From: Pseudomonas sp. ok272
GTDB lineage: Bacteria > Pseudomonadota > Gammaproteobacteria > Pseudomonadales > Pseudomonadaceae
Length of the DNA: 64,000 bases
Assembly (NCBI RefSeq): GCF_900109995.1
Contig: NZ_FOCB01000002.1
Location: 76,247 to 140,246 of the forward strand
Direction: 5' to 3'
Every line of letters begins with the position of its first letter. Within the stretch, counting starts at the first letter, position 1. Of this stretch, positions 38,021 to 47,283 are shown piece after piece. The notes below the pieces were generated by a model. That model was not told where the DNA came from. It did not search any database and saw nothing but the letters and a program-made list of their open reading frames with translations. Position numbers and translations under genes: made by a program.

Positions 38021-38177
38021 GCACACAAAACGAAATAAAAAACCCCGCGAACTGGCTACTACGGTGTTTAATGCTAACTTCATCAGATACGTCTTACAGT
38101 ACGCTAGAACAAGTATTACAACTAATCGACCACTCGTGTCGTAACGGTTACGAAGCTATCAAGGGAACGGGGGAAAG

Positions 38178-38969
38178 ATGCTCAAGGGAGATGCATTAAA
38201 AGCCATGCTCATGGCCGCTGCGCTGGCGCCTGCCTGCAATGCCATGGCCGACAATGGCGAAACGGCCAACAAAAGTAACAACCCGCTGAGCCTGGCTCCC
38301 GGCCTGAACCTTCAGGATTACTACACCCCCAAACTCTACGACACCAATGTCCACACCAATGACGCGTTATTGCGGGGTGCCCTGCCCATGGCCCCCAATG
38401 ACTTCATCGGTGTTCCGCAGCTGTTTCGCGCAACGCTGCCCATCAGCACCCGCCCCGACCCACACAATGGCTACAGCACGGGCATCGGCGATCTGAACCT
38501 GTTCGATATTTTCCTGCTCAAGACCGAAGGCGTGCAGTTGGGCATCGGCCCGCAGATCACCGCGCCGACCGCCGAGCAGGATGAACTGGGCACCGGCAAA
38601 TGGCAGGCCGGCCTGGCCGCCATCGCCATCGACTCATCCCCCCGTGGCCTGCTGGGTGCCTTGGTGCAGTACCAAAGCTCGTTCGCCGGCGACCACGACC
38701 GCGCCCATGTCGAAAGCGCAACCTTGCAGCCGTTCCTGATCCATAACCTGCCCGGTGGCTGGTACTTGCGTTCGACCGGCACCTGGACCTTCGACCTGAA
38801 GAACGACACCCATTACATCCCCATCGGCCTGGGTGCCGGCAAGGCCTGGAAAGCTGGCAGCAACATCCTCAACGCTTACCTCGAACCGCAGTGGACGGTC
38901 GAGCGCAAGGGCGACGGCCTGCCGCAATTCACCCTGCTCGCCGGGATCAACGTGACCTTCGGCAAATAA
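38178..38969 (+). CDS. Outer-membrane beta-barrel protein (phenol-degradation/neuromedin-U-like family)
   Basis: This 263-residue protein has an N-terminal signal peptide (MLKGDALKAMLMAAALAPAC, cleaved near AMA-D). Alternating hydrophobic strands and the block TFDLKNDTHYIPIGLGAGKA, then WTVERKGDGLPQFTLLAGIN, are seen in outer-membrane proteins annotated as neuromedin U or transporter-like. A strong GGGGGAAAG precedes the ATG. It leads a rightward gene series and is 31 bp from the DUF1254 gene. A decayed relative lies at 40450-40765. Substrate unknown. Confidence 0.75.
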   Translation: MLKGDALKAMLMAAALAPACNAMADNGETANKSNNPLSLAPGLNLQDYYTPKLYDTNVHTNDALLRGALPMAPNDFIGVPQLFRATLPISTRPDPHNGYSTGIGDLNLFDIFLLKTEGVQLGIGPQITAPTAEQDELGTGKWQAGLAAIAIDSSPRGLLGALVQYQSSFAGDHDRAHVESATLQPFLIHNLPGGWYLRSTGTWTFDLKNDTHYIPIGLGAGKAWKAGSNILNAYLEPQWTVERKGDGLPQFTLLAGINVTFGK

Positions 38970-39000
38970 ACTCCAACGCGCTTCTGGACAGGACTGTGCA

Positions 39001-40404
39001 ATGACGCCTAAAAAACCTACCCGCCTGTTGCTTGCAGGCCTTTCGTTACTCCTGAGCGCCAGCGCCTGGGCAGACTTCAGCGCCAGCCCCGAAGAAGCGC
39101 GTGGGATCGCCAAGGAGGCCTACCTGTACGGCTTCCCCGTGGTGGAGATGTACAAGACCCTCTACGCCCAGGCCGTGGACAAGGGCGGGCCAAACTTCAA
39201 GGCGCCGTTCAACCACATTGGTAACACCGCCAAGGTGTTCACCCCCAAAGACACCGCAATCATTACGCCGAACTCCGACACGCCGTATTCCTTCGTGTGG
39301 ATGGACCTGCGTGCCGAACCGCTGATCCTGACCCTGCCGCAGATCGCCGAAGAGCGTTACTACTCGGTGCAGTTGATCGACCTCTACACCCAGAACTTCG
39401 CCTACCTGGGCACCCGCAGCACTGGCAACAAGGGCGGACACTTCATGATCGTCGGCCCCGACTGGAAGGGCCAGCAGCCGGTCAACATCGACCGGGTGAT
39501 CCGCAGCGAAAGCAACATCGCCTATGCGCTGTATCGCACCCAGTTGTTCGATGAAAAGGACCTGGAGAAGATCAAGCGCATCCAGCATGGCTACAAGGTG
39601 CAACCCCTGAGCGAGTACCTCAAGCAACCCGCTGCGGCTACCGCCACGAAGATCGACTGGCTCAAACCTACCGCCACCATGACCGACAGCCCGGAGCTGT
39701 TCCGCTACCTGAACTTCATGCTGGCCTTCGCCCCGCCCCAGGACTCCGAGCAGGCGTTGCTGGCACGCTTCGCCAAGATCGGCATCGTCGCCGGCCAACC
39801 GTTCGACCTCAAAACCCTGACCGCCGAACAGCGCAAGGCCCTGGACGACGGCATCAACGATGGCAAGGCCGAGTTCGCCGCCTTCAAGAAGGACAAGGTC
39901 GATACCCACCAAATCACCAGCGGTGATTTCTTCGGTACCCGCGACCACCTGAACAACAACTACCTGTACCGCTACGCCGGCGCCAACATGGGCATCTTCG
40001 GCAACTCGGGCGATGAAGCGGCGTACATGAGTTACTTCGTCGACAGCACGGGCAAGCCTGCCAATGGCGCGCGCCACAGCTACACCCTGCACTTCGCCAA
40101 GGACCAACTGCCACCGGCCGACGCCTTCTGGTCCCTGACCATGTACGACGCCAAGACCAAACTGCTGGTGAACAACCACAAGAAACGCTACCTGATCAAC
40201 TCGCGCATGCTGCCCCAACTCAAGCGTGACGCCGACGGCGGCCTGACCCTGTACCTGCAGCATTCCGAGCCCTTGAAGGATCAGCGCAGCAATTGGCTGC
40301 CGGCCCCGGCCGGGCCGTTCTACGCGATCTTGCGCATGTACCTGCCTACGCCTGAAGTCACCAGTGGCCAATGGAAACTACCGCCGTTGACCCCGATTAA
40401 TTGA
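39001..40404 (+). CDS. Exported DUF1254/DUF1214 protein
   Basis: This 467-residue protein has a signal peptide ending SAWA-D22. The N-terminal DUF1254 part contains EAYLYGFPVVEMYKTLYAQA and ITPNSDTPYSFVWMDLRAEP. The C-terminal DUF1214 part contains FWSLTMYDAKTKLLVNN and YLINSRMLP. The two-domain form is common in Pseudomonas periplasms, but the biochemical role is not established. It follows the outer-membrane barrel gene by 31 bp and probably shares its transcript, so the two may act on the same envelope substrate. Confidence 0.85.
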   Translation: MTPKKPTRLLLAGLSLLLSASAWADFSASPEEARGIAKEAYLYGFPVVEMYKTLYAQAVDKGGPNFKAPFNHIGNTAKVFTPKDTAIITPNSDTPYSFVWMDLRAEPLILTLPQIAEERYYSVQLIDLYTQNFAYLGTRSTGNKGGHFMIVGPDWKGQQPVNIDRVIRSESNIAYALYRTQLFDEKDLEKIKRIQHGYKVQPLSEYLKQPAAATATKIDWLKPTATMTDSPELFRYLNFMLAFAPPQDSEQALLARFAKIGIVAGQPFDLKTLTAEQRKALDDGINDGKAEFAAFKKDKVDTHQITSGDFFGTRDHLNNNYLYRYAGANMGIFGNSGDEAAYMSYFVDSTGKPANGARHSYTLHFAKDQLPPADAFWSLTMYDAKTKLLVNNHKKRYLINSRMLPQLKRDADGGLTLYLQHSEPLKDQRSNWLPAPAGPFYAILRMYLPTPEVTSGQWKLPPLTPIN

Positions 40405-40449
40405 TCCAACCGGCCCAGCCGACCCACTTTCAAGCAAGGAGCAACAGAA

Positions 40450-40765
40450 TGGGTTCCTTTTCACGCCTGGGCCTTGCGCCTGCAGTACGCCTGGTGAGCC
40501 GCGACATGCCGATGCCATCGATACACATGCAATCACGGATGTCGGCATGACCCCCAACGTCACCGTCAACTGGAAGGCCGAGGACGGCAACAAGGTGACG
40601 TTCCCAATTGGCCTGGGCGCCGGGCGCCTCTTCAACTTCGGCAAGTTGCCGGTGCGCATCTCCGGCGAGCTCCAATACTCAGCCATTCACCCGGATGATC
40701 TGATCAGTAGCCGCTGGAATGTGCGTCTATCGTTTATCCCGGTCATCCCGACGTTCATGTTCTAA
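40450..40765 (+). pseudogene. Truncated outer-membrane barrel gene
   Basis: A start-like segment (MGSFSRLGLAPAVRLVSRDM) is followed in another frame, from 40547, by a 72-codon C-terminal piece. That piece reads PNVTVNWKAEDGNKVTFPIG, then LGAGRLFNFGKLPVRISGEL. It matches the end of the same barrel family as the gene at 38178, with VTFPIGLGAGR corresponding to HYIPIGLGAGK. The N-terminal two thirds are missing. It lies between the DUF1254 gene and moxR. Confidence 0.6.
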
Positions 40766-40777
40766 AAGGACCGTGCC

Positions 40778-41758
40778 ATGACAGCGCTCACTGACATCAA
40801 CGCCCTGCAAGCTAGCATTGCCGAAGCGGTGCTAGGTCAGGAGCCGGTCATTCGCCAGATCATCCTCGGCCTGTTGGCCAACGGGCATCTGTTGCTCGAA
40901 AGCCTGCCGGGGCTGGCCAAGACCCGTACCGTCAAGGCGCTGGCCAAGCACCTGGACGCGAAGGTGAGCCGTATCCAGTTCACCCCCGACCTGCTGCCCT
41001 CGGACATCACCGGCGCCGAAGTGCTGCACCAGGTCGATGGCCAGAACCAGATCCAGTTCCAGCCCGGGCCACTGTTCGGCAACCTGATCCTGGCCGACGA
41101 AATCAACCGAGCCCCGGCCAAGGTCCAGGCCGCGTTGCTCGAAGCCATGGAAGAACGGCAGATCACCGTGGCCGGGGCCAGCCACGTGTTGCCAGAGCTG
41201 TTCATCGTGGTCGCCACGCAAAACCCGATCGAACAGGAAGGCACCTACCCACTGCCCGAAGCGCAGATGGACCGCTTCCTGATGAAGGTATTGCTCGACT
41301 ACCCCAGCGCCGACCACGAAAGCCAGGTGCTGCGTTTGCTGCGCGAAGAAGAACAGGCCGCAGGCGCCACGACGGCGCCGAGCAAGAGCTTTGAACTGTC
41401 GCAAGAGGTGATCTTCGCTGCCCGCCGCGAAGTCAGCGCGGTGAGCGTCGCGCCGGCCATCGACCGCTATGTGATCGACCTGATCAATGCAACCCGCAAT
41501 CCGGGCGACTACGACGCCGACCTCGGCCGCTGGATCGCCATTGGCGCCAGCCCCCGTGGCGGCATCGGCCTGGACCGTTGTGCCCGGGCCGATGCCTGGT
41601 TGCAGGGCCAGACCTTCGTCACCCCCGACAACGTGCGCGCCGTGGTCCACCCGGTGCTGCGCCACCGCCTGCAACTGAGCTACGACGCCGTGGCCGATGG
41701 CGTCACGGCCGATCAGGTGCTCGAGCGCCTGCTCGATAAAGTCGCGATCCCGGCCTGA
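40778..41758 (+). CDS. MoxR-family AAA+ ATPase
   Basis: This 326-residue protein has Walker A in ESLPGLAKT (41-49), where Ser replaces the first Gly of the usual GxPGxxKT, Walker B LILADEINRAP and sensor motifs VATQNPIEQEGTYPLPEAQM. MoxR ATPases act as chaperones with VWA partners to insert cofactors or remodel complexes. It heads a tight operon with DUF58, DUF4381, two VWA proteins and BatD. AAAAGGA precedes the ATG. Complete length. Confidence 0.93.
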   Translation: MTALTDINALQASIAEAVLGQEPVIRQIILGLLANGHLLLESLPGLAKTRTVKALAKHLDAKVSRIQFTPDLLPSDITGAEVLHQVDGQNQIQFQPGPLFGNLILADEINRAPAKVQAALLEAMEERQITVAGASHVLPELFIVVATQNPIEQEGTYPLPEAQMDRFLMKVLLDYPSADHESQVLRLLREEEQAAGATTAPSKSFELSQEVIFAARREVSAVSVAPAIDRYVIDLINATRNPGDYDADLGRWIAIGASPRGGIGLDRCARADAWLQGQTFVTPDNVRAVVHPVLRHRLQLSYDAVADGVTADQVLERLLDKVAIPA

Positions 41759-41768
41759 GGCATCGACC

Positions 41769-42710
41769 ATGAATGCTCAGGAACTCGATGGCCTGGTTTA
41801 CGTCTCGCTCGCCCAGTTGATGGCGCTTGAGTTCAAGGCCCACGACTTGAGTTTCCTCGCCCGCCAGCCGCAAGGCAGCATCCTGGCCGGCAACCACGCC
41901 TCGCGCTTGCGCGGGCGCGGGCTGAACTTCGACGAACTGCGCCGCTACCAGCCCGGCGACGACCTGCGTCACCTGGACTGGCGCGCCTCGCTGCGCACCG
42001 GTAAGCCGGTGGTGCGCACCTTCACCGAAGAACGCGATCGCCCGGCCCTGATCGTGGTCGACCAGCGCATGTCGATGTTCTTTGGCTCCCAGCGCAGCTT
42101 CAAGTCGGCCCTGGCCGCCGAGCTTGGCGCCCTCGCCGCCTGGATGGTGTTCAACACCGGCGACCGGGTTGGCGGGCTGGTGTTCAACGACACACGGATC
42201 GACGCCATCGCCCCGCTGCGCAGCCGCAAACGCGTGGAGGCCCTGTACAACCGCATCGCCCAACACAACCAGGCACTCAACGCCGGTAACCCGGATGCCG
42301 AAGGTGAAGACCAACTCGACAAGGTGCTGCAGCAATGCCTGGCCCTGGCCGGCCACGATCACCTGATCTGCCTGGTCAGCGACTTTGCCGGAGCGGGCCC
42401 GCGCACCCTGCAACTGCTGCGTCAGCTCAGCGCCCACAACGACGTGATCGCCATGCAGGTCTATGACCCGCTGGCGCTAAACCTGCCCACGAACGGCCGG
42501 CTGCTGGTGACCCAAGGCCAACTGCAAGTGGAGTTGGCCGTGGAACGGCGTCAGGTCCATCAACCGCTGGGCGAGCTCCTCAGCGGCCGGCTCAAGGACG
42601 TCGCCACCCTGCTGCGCCGCAGCCAGGTGCCGCTGATGATGTTCAGCACCGCGCAACCGGCCCACGAACAACTGCGCGCCGAACTGGGCAAACGGGCAGG
42701 CAGCCGATGA
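41769..42710 (+). CDS. DUF58 protein (VWA-like, Bat operon)
   Basis: This 313-residue protein has the DUF58 signature SRLRGRGLNFDELRRYQPGD, then DLRHLDWRAS, and a VWA-like core (ALIVVDQRMSMFFG, with DxxMS in place of a full MIDAS). It starts 10 nt after moxR and overlaps the next gene by ATGA. In MoxR operons the DUF58 protein is the usual cytoplasmic partner of the ATPase. The start at 41769 (MNAQELDGLVYV) is chosen over an upstream in-frame ATG inside moxR. Confidence 0.9.
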   Translation: MNAQELDGLVYVSLAQLMALEFKAHDLSFLARQPQGSILAGNHASRLRGRGLNFDELRRYQPGDDLRHLDWRASLRTGKPVVRTFTEERDRPALIVVDQRMSMFFGSQRSFKSALAAELGALAAWMVFNTGDRVGGLVFNDTRIDAIAPLRSRKRVEALYNRIAQHNQALNAGNPDAEGEDQLDKVLQQCLALAGHDHLICLVSDFAGAGPRTLQLLRQLSAHNDVIAMQVYDPLALNLPTNGRLLVTQGQLQVELAVERRQVHQPLGELLSGRLKDVATLLRRSQVPLMMFSTAQPAHEQLRAELGKRAGSR

Positions 42711-43297
42711 TCAATCCCAACATCCCGAGCATCGACCAACTGGTCGAACTGGCCTTGCCCGCCCCAGTCAGCTACGCGCCACAGACCTGGGGCTGGTGGA
42801 CGTTGCTGGGGCTGCTGGTGGCCACCCTGCTGGTCTGGGCCGCACGCCGTTACTGGGTCTGGCGCCGGGATCGCTATCGGCGCGAAGCGTTGGTGCGCCT
42901 GAACCAACTGCACGCCAGCAACGAACTGAGCGCCCTGCGCGAACTGCCGGAACTGCTCAAGCGGGTGGCCTTGTCCATCCCGGCCACACACGCCTCCCCC
43001 GTGGGAGCGAGCCTGCTCGCGATGAGGGCCTTGTATTCAAAGACAATGTTGACGGATCGGACGCCATCGCGAGCAGGCTCGCTCCCACAGGAGAACCCCG
43101 GGGCCTTGACGGGGGAAGACTGGCAAGCCTTCCTGGCCAAGCACAGCCCCACGCCCCTGCCCGCCGACTTCAGCCAACAACTGGCCACCCTCGCCTACGC
43201 GCCGGATGCCACCCTGCTCGCCCTGCCCACCGAGCAGCGCCAACAGGTGTTCGAGACCTGTAGAACCTGGGTGGAGCAGCATCATGTGGCAGTTTGA
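42707..43297 (+). CDS. DUF4381 membrane protein with an in-frame REP insertion
   Basis: This 196-residue protein has a single helix (WWTLLGLLVATLLVWAARRY, residues 30-49), a basic cytoplasmic segment and the DUF4381 core LRELPELLKRVALS, later GEDWQAFLAKHS. Between these two parts, residues 99-127 (VGASLLAMRALYSKT ... SRAGSLP) are translated from a REP pair at 43001-43088. Other family members go directly from the first to the second block, so about 40 residues appear inserted without a stop or frame change. It starts with ATGA overlap on DUF58 and overlaps the VWA gene by 14 nt. The insertion may form a tolerated loop. Confidence 0.85.
   Translation: MINPNIPSIDQLVELALPAPVSYAPQTWGWWTLLGLLVATLLVWAARRYWVWRRDRYRREALVRLNQLHASNELSALRELPELLKRVALSIPATHASPVGASLLAMRALYSKTMLTDRTPSRAGSLPQENPGALTGEDWQAFLAKHSPTPLPADFSQQLATLAYAPDATLLALPTEQRQQVFETCRTWVEQHHVAV
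43001..43088. repeat. REP pair inside the DUF4381 coding sequence
   Basis: gtgggagcgagcctgctcgc (43001-43020) and gcgagcaggctcgctcccac (43069-43088) are perfect inverted copies 48 bp apart. This is a normal intergenic-type BIME, but here fully within an open frame that it does not interrupt. Confidence 0.9.
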
Positions 43298-44276
43298 CTA
43301 CCCCTGGCTGCTGCTCCTGCTCCCTGCCGTCTGGCTGGGCTATCGCTACCTGCCCGACTACCGCGAAGCCCGCAATGCGGTGCGCGTGCCGTTCTTCAGC
43401 GCCATGAGCCGTGCGGTGGGCCAGGTCCCCAGCCAATCGGGCACCCGCAGCAATCGCGGGCAGTTGCTGCTCAACGTGCTGGTCTGGATCCTGCTGGTGA
43501 TCGCGGCGGCGCGTCCGGTGCTGGTGGAAAAGCCCATCGAACGCCAGCAACCGGTGCGCGACCTGATGCTGGCCATCGACATCTCCCAATCCATGGAGAC
43601 CACCGACTACACCGACGCCAACGGGCAGAAGATCAATCGCCTGGCGGCGGTCAAGCAGGTGGTCCACGCCTTTATCGAACGCCGCAAGGACGACCGCCTG
43701 GGCCTGATCGTGTTCGGCAGCGGCGCCTACCCGCAAGCACCCCTGACCCTGGACCACGCCAGCCTGGCGTTGCTGCTCGACGACACCGGCATCGGCATGG
43801 CCGGGCCCAACACCGCCATCGGCGATGCCATCGGCCTGGGCCTGAAGATGTTCGACAAGGCCCATGAGCCAGAGAAGGTGATGATCCTGCTCACCGACGG
43901 CAACGACACCAGCAGCGCGATCACCCCGGCGCACGCCGCCAGTATGGCCGCCGCCAAGGGCGTGGTGATCCATACCATCGGCATCGGTGACCCGGGTGCC
44001 GATGGCGAAGCCAAGGTCGACCTCAAAGGCTTGCAGGACATTGCCAAGACCACCGGCGGGCAGTTCTTCCGCGCCGAGGACCGCCAGGCCCTGGACCAGG
44101 TCTACACCACCCTCGACCAGCTCAACCCGCATCAGGTGCAGACCTTGAGCCATCAGCCCAAGCGCGACCTGTTCTGGCTGCCGCTGGGCGCGGCCATTGG
44201 CGTGTTGGCGTTGTATCACCTGCTCGCGCTGCTCAAGCCTCGGCTGCGCAACGCTCACCCGCGACCGGAAGCTTGA
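43284..44276 (+). CDS. BatA-type VWA membrane protein
   Basis: This 330-residue protein has N-terminal helices (YPWLLLLLPAVWLGYRYL and LLLNVLVWILLVIAAARPVL), a VWA domain with intact MIDAS D99-I-S101-Q-S103 and later TDGNDTSS, and a C-terminal helix. VWA domains bind a metal-dependent ligand, and in Bat operons they partner MoxR. The domain should face the periplasm or cytoplasm between the helices. It overlaps the DUF4381 gene by 14 nt and the next gene by TTGA. Start 43284 (MWQFDYPW). Confidence 0.9.
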   Translation: MWQFDYPWLLLLLPAVWLGYRYLPDYREARNAVRVPFFSAMSRAVGQVPSQSGTRSNRGQLLLNVLVWILLVIAAARPVLVEKPIERQQPVRDLMLAIDISQSMETTDYTDANGQKINRLAAVKQVVHAFIERRKDDRLGLIVFGSGAYPQAPLTLDHASLALLLDDTGIGMAGPNTAIGDAIGLGLKMFDKAHEPEKVMILLTDGNDTSSAITPAHAASMAAAKGVVIHTIGIGDPGADGEAKVDLKGLQDIAKTTGGQFFRAEDRQALDQVYTTLDQLNPHQVQTLSHQPKRDLFWLPLGAAIGVLALYHLLALLKPRLRNAHPRPEA

Positions 44277-45856
44277 AGGTGGACATCAACCTCAACGACT
44301 TCCACTTCCTGCGCCCGGCCTGGCTGTTGCTCGCGCTGTTCGGCGCCGCGCTGCCGCGGCTATGGCGCCGCAGCCGCGACCTGCAACGGCAACTGCGCGG
44401 CAATATCGCCCCGCACCTGCTGCCGCATTTGCTGATCACCCCGCAGGACCCCCATCGCCTGCGCCCGGTCCACCTGGCGAGCGCGCTGCTGATCCTCGGT
44501 GCCGTTGGCGCCGCGGGGCCGACCTGGGAGCAGGATCGCCCGGACTTCCTGGAGAACCGCGCGCCGCTGATCCTCGCCCTCGACCTGTCGCCGTCGATGG
44601 ACGCCAGCGACGTCGCGCCGAGTCGCCTGGAAGCCGCCAAGCACACGCTGCACGACCTGGTGCAACGGCGCAGCGGGGCGCGCACCGGACTGATCGCCTA
44701 CGCCGGCAGCGCCCACCTGGTGTTGCCGCCCACCGATGACCCGGCGCTGCTCGACACGTTCATCCAGGCCCTGGGTGTCGGCCTGATCAACAAGCCGGGG
44801 AGAAACGTCGGCGCGGTGATCGAGCAAGCCAAGCGCCTGCTGGCGGCCGAGCAATCCCCCGGCACCCTGCTGCTGGTCACCGACGGCGCCGACACCGCGC
44901 AGCTGTCGGGACTGGACAAACAACTGGCGGGCAGCGACCTGCAAGTGCTGGTGCTGGCGGCCGGCAGCCAGGACGGCGGCGTGATCATCAACGCCAGCGG
45001 CCAACCGCTCACCGACAGCAACGGCCGGCCCGTTCTGGGCAGCTTCGACCAGGACGCCCTCAAGCAACTGGCCTCGGCCACCGACGCGCCCCTGGGCAGC
45101 CTGACCCTGAATGACGATGACCTGGACTGGGTCGAGTTGCACGCCCAGCAACACTTCCAGAGCGCCAGCGCCGAACAGCGCGAACTGCACTGGAAAGACG
45201 CTGGCTACTGGCTGTGCTGGCCGTTGCTGTTGATCGCCTTCTGCACCGTGCGCCGTGGTTGGCGCTTGAACTGGACGCCGGTCCTGCTGCTGGGCCTGGG
45301 GCTGGGCTGGCAGCCGGTACCGGCCCAGGCCGGCGCCCTGGCCGATGCCTTCTTGACAGCCGACCAGCAAGGTCGCTGGGCCTTCGAGCACGAGCATTTC
45401 CCGGCCGCTGCCGCGCTGTTCCGTGACCCGCTCTGGAAAGGCATCGCCGCCTACAACGCCGCCGACTACGACTTGGCGCTGGCCAGCGTCGCCCGGCTCG
45501 ACACGCCCCAGGCCTACTTCTACCTGGGCAACATCTACGTGCGCCGCTTCAAGTTCGACGAAGCGATTGCCGCCTACACCCAGGCCCTGACGTTGCAGCC
45601 ACAGTTCCCCGAGGCGACCGCCAACCTGGCCTTGGCCCAGGCCCTGCTCAAGGACACCGACAGCGCCCGCGACAACGCGCCCAAGGTCAAGCCCGACGAG
45701 GTCAAGTACGACAAGCCGGCCGGCAAGGGCAAGAGCAAAGCAGTAGAGACCCAGCAAGCGGCCTCCGATGAGCTATGGCTGCAGAACCTGACCACGTCGC
45801 CGGCCAAGTTCCTCAAGCAAAAGTTCAGCCTCCAGGATCAAGGGAGGCAGCCATGA
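44273..45856 (+). CDS. BatB/BatC-type VWA-TPR membrane protein
   Basis: This 527-residue protein has two N-terminal helices, a VWA domain with MIDAS D104-L-S106-P-S108, a pair of helices near residues 310-355, then TPR units ([20 protein letters not shown], then [20 protein letters not shown]). A Lys/Asp-rich tail ends it. It resembles a BatB-BatC fusion. The start codon is not ATG: TTG at 44273 overlaps the upstream TGA, and GTG at 44279 is an alternative with GGAA at better distance. The stop overlaps the ATG of the BatD gene. Confidence 0.88.
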   Translation: MKVDINLNDFHFLRPAWLLLALFGAALPRLWRRSRDLQRQLRGNIAPHLLPHLLITPQDPHRLRPVHLASALLILGAVGAAGPTWEQDRPDFLENRAPLILALDLSPSMDASDVAPSRLEAAKHTLHDLVQRRSGARTGLIAYAGSAHLVLPPTDDPALLDTFIQALGVGLINKPGRNVGAVIEQAKRLLAAEQSPGTLLLVTDGADTAQLSGLDKQLAGSDLQVLVLAAGSQDGGVIINASGQPLTDSNGRPVLGSFDQDALKQLASATDAPLGSLTLNDDDLDWVELHAQQHFQSASAEQRELHWKDAGYWLCWPLLLIAFCTVRRGWRLNWTPVLLLGLGLGWQPVPAQAGALADAFLTADQQGRWAFEHEHFPAAAALFRDPLWKGIAAYNAADYDLALASVARLDTPQAYFYLGNIYVRRFKFDEAIAAYTQALTLQPQFPEATANLALAQALLKDTDSARDNAPKVKPDEVKYDKPAGKGKSKAVETQQAASDELWLQNLTTSPAKFLKQKFSLQDQGRQP

Positions 45857-47283
45857 GTGCCGGGCTGTTGGACCGAGCCATGGCCTTCGCGAGCAGGCTC
45901 GCTCCCACACAGAATGTGCAGCGTTCACAGATCCCCTGTGGGAGCGAGCCTGCTCGCGAAAGCACCCACCCAGTCCGCCAAGCCCTTGGGGCCCTGCTGC
46001 TCTCCCTGCTCGCCAGCAACCTGCTGGCCGCCGAACCCCAGTTGCGCGTCCAGGCCCAGTTGCAACCGGCCACCGACATCATGGTCGGTTCCCTGGTGCG
46101 CCTGCAGGTCGACGTGCTGACCGATAGTTGGTTCACCAGCGCGGCGACCCTGCCCGACCTCGCGCTGCCCGGTGCGTTGGTGATGCCGCCCAACGGCGAA
46201 GCCCAGCACATCACCCAGACCCTGGATGGCACGCCGTTCTTCGGCATGCGCTACACCTACCTGATCACCCCGAACCAGGCCCAGGCGTTCGACATCCCGG
46301 CCCTGACCGTACGCGCCACGCCCGCTCAAGCCAGCCAGGTATTGAGCGCACAGAGCCCGCCCCTGCACTTCAGTGCCCAGTTGCCGCCGGGCTTCAAGGC
46401 CGGTGAGCCGGTGCTGGTGGCCCAGGCCCTGCGCCTGACGCAAACCATCACGCCATCGGCCACCTCGCTCAACGTCGGTGACACCCTCACCCGGCAACTG
46501 ACGCTGCAGGCCGATGGCGCCCTGGCAATGGGCTTGCCCGCGCCGCCACTGGTTGACGTCGACGGCCTGCGCCGCTACCTGAACACCCCGCAGGTCAGCA
46601 ACCTGGACGACGGCCGTGGCAACCACGACGGCGGCCAGCGCATTGACAGCGCCAGCTATCGGGTCAACACCCCGGGCCAGCACACCCTGCCGGCGATTGA
46701 CGTGCAGTGGTGGGACGCCAGCACCCAGCAGGCGCGGGTTGCCAGCGTTCCCGCGGTGACCTTTGAAGCCGTTGCCAACCCCGGTTACCAGCCGGTGTTT
46801 TCCATCGATCAGGACCTGCAACGCCTCGGCCAGAAGAGCCGCGTGCACCTGTCACAGCACTGGCTGCTGCTGGTGGCCTCACTGCTGGTGCTGGGTGGCC
46901 TGGCTTACCTGCTCAAGCCTGGGTGCGTGCGCGCCTGGCACGCGCTGCAGAACCGGCGCCGGGCCCGTCGCGACGCCTGGATGGAATCGGCGGACTACGC
47001 CTGGAAACAGATCCCCGCCCAGTTGCAGGGACAACCGCCGCAACTGGGCGCCCTGTACCTATGGGCCCGGCGCAGTCGCCTGGGCCTGGGCATTGGTGCC
47101 CTGGGGGGTGAAGCCCGGGCGTTGCTGCGTCGCTGCTACGGCCCGGTGCCTGAAAAGGCCCAGGCGTTTGTACGCATTAGAGAATCATTGTCTACGCTGC
47201 ATCATCAGGCCGAGCGCGAGCACCGTACCGGCGCCGCAACGTTGCGCCCGCTAAATCCCCGTCACGAGAAGGACCTGCCATGA
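45853..47283 (+). CDS. BatD-like protein with REP-encoded N-terminus
   Basis: This 476-residue protein has repeated Ig-like domains (for example [20 protein letters not shown]), a late membrane helix ([20 protein letters not shown]) and a cytoplasmic C-terminus. AGGGAGG lies before the ATG, which overlaps the upstream TGA. Residues 12-36 (FASRLAPT ... CGSEPARE) are translated from a REP pair at 45888-45960. As a result the signal peptide core ([18 protein letters not shown]) begins only near residue 45. No alternative start follows the REP in frame for over 60 codons, so export may rely on an unusually long leader. Confidence 0.85.
   Translation: MSAGLLDRAMAFASRLAPTQNVQRSQIPCGSEPARESTHPVRQALGALLLSLLASNLLAAEPQLRVQAQLQPATDIMVGSLVRLQVDVLTDSWFTSAATLPDLALPGALVMPPNGEAQHITQTLDGTPFFGMRYTYLITPNQAQAFDIPALTVRATPAQASQVLSAQSPPLHFSAQLPPGFKAGEPVLVAQALRLTQTITPSATSLNVGDTLTRQLTLQADGALAMGLPAPPLVDVDGLRRYLNTPQVSNLDDGRGNHDGGQRIDSASYRVNTPGQHTLPAIDVQWWDASTQQARVASVPAVTFEAVANPGYQPVFSIDQDLQRLGQKSRVHLSQHWLLLVASLLVLGGLAYLLKPGCVRAWHALQNRRRARRDAWMESADYAWKQIPAQLQGQPPQLGALYLWARRSRLGLGIGALGGEARALLRRCYGPVPEKAQAFVRIRESLSTLHHQAEREHRTGAATLRPLNPRHEKDLP
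45888..45960. repeat. REP pair inside the 5' end of the BatD-like gene
   Basis: cgcgagcaggctcgctccca at 45888 and gtgggagcgagcctgctcgc from 45938 are inverted copies about 28 bp apart. The orientation is tail-to-tail, opposite to that of the pair at 43001-43088. The frame stays open through both units. Confidence 0.9.

Larger units (their letters stand above)
37516..38177. other. 660-bp non-coding gap
   Basis: The first 250 bp are AT-rich and hold the promoter side of the 136-residue gene; no long frame is open. At 37807-37875 lies a decayed REP-carrying element, and at 37996-38020 an inverted repeat. A purine-rich stretch ending in gggggaaag leads into the ATG at 38178. Nothing else is recognised. 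Confidence 0.5.
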
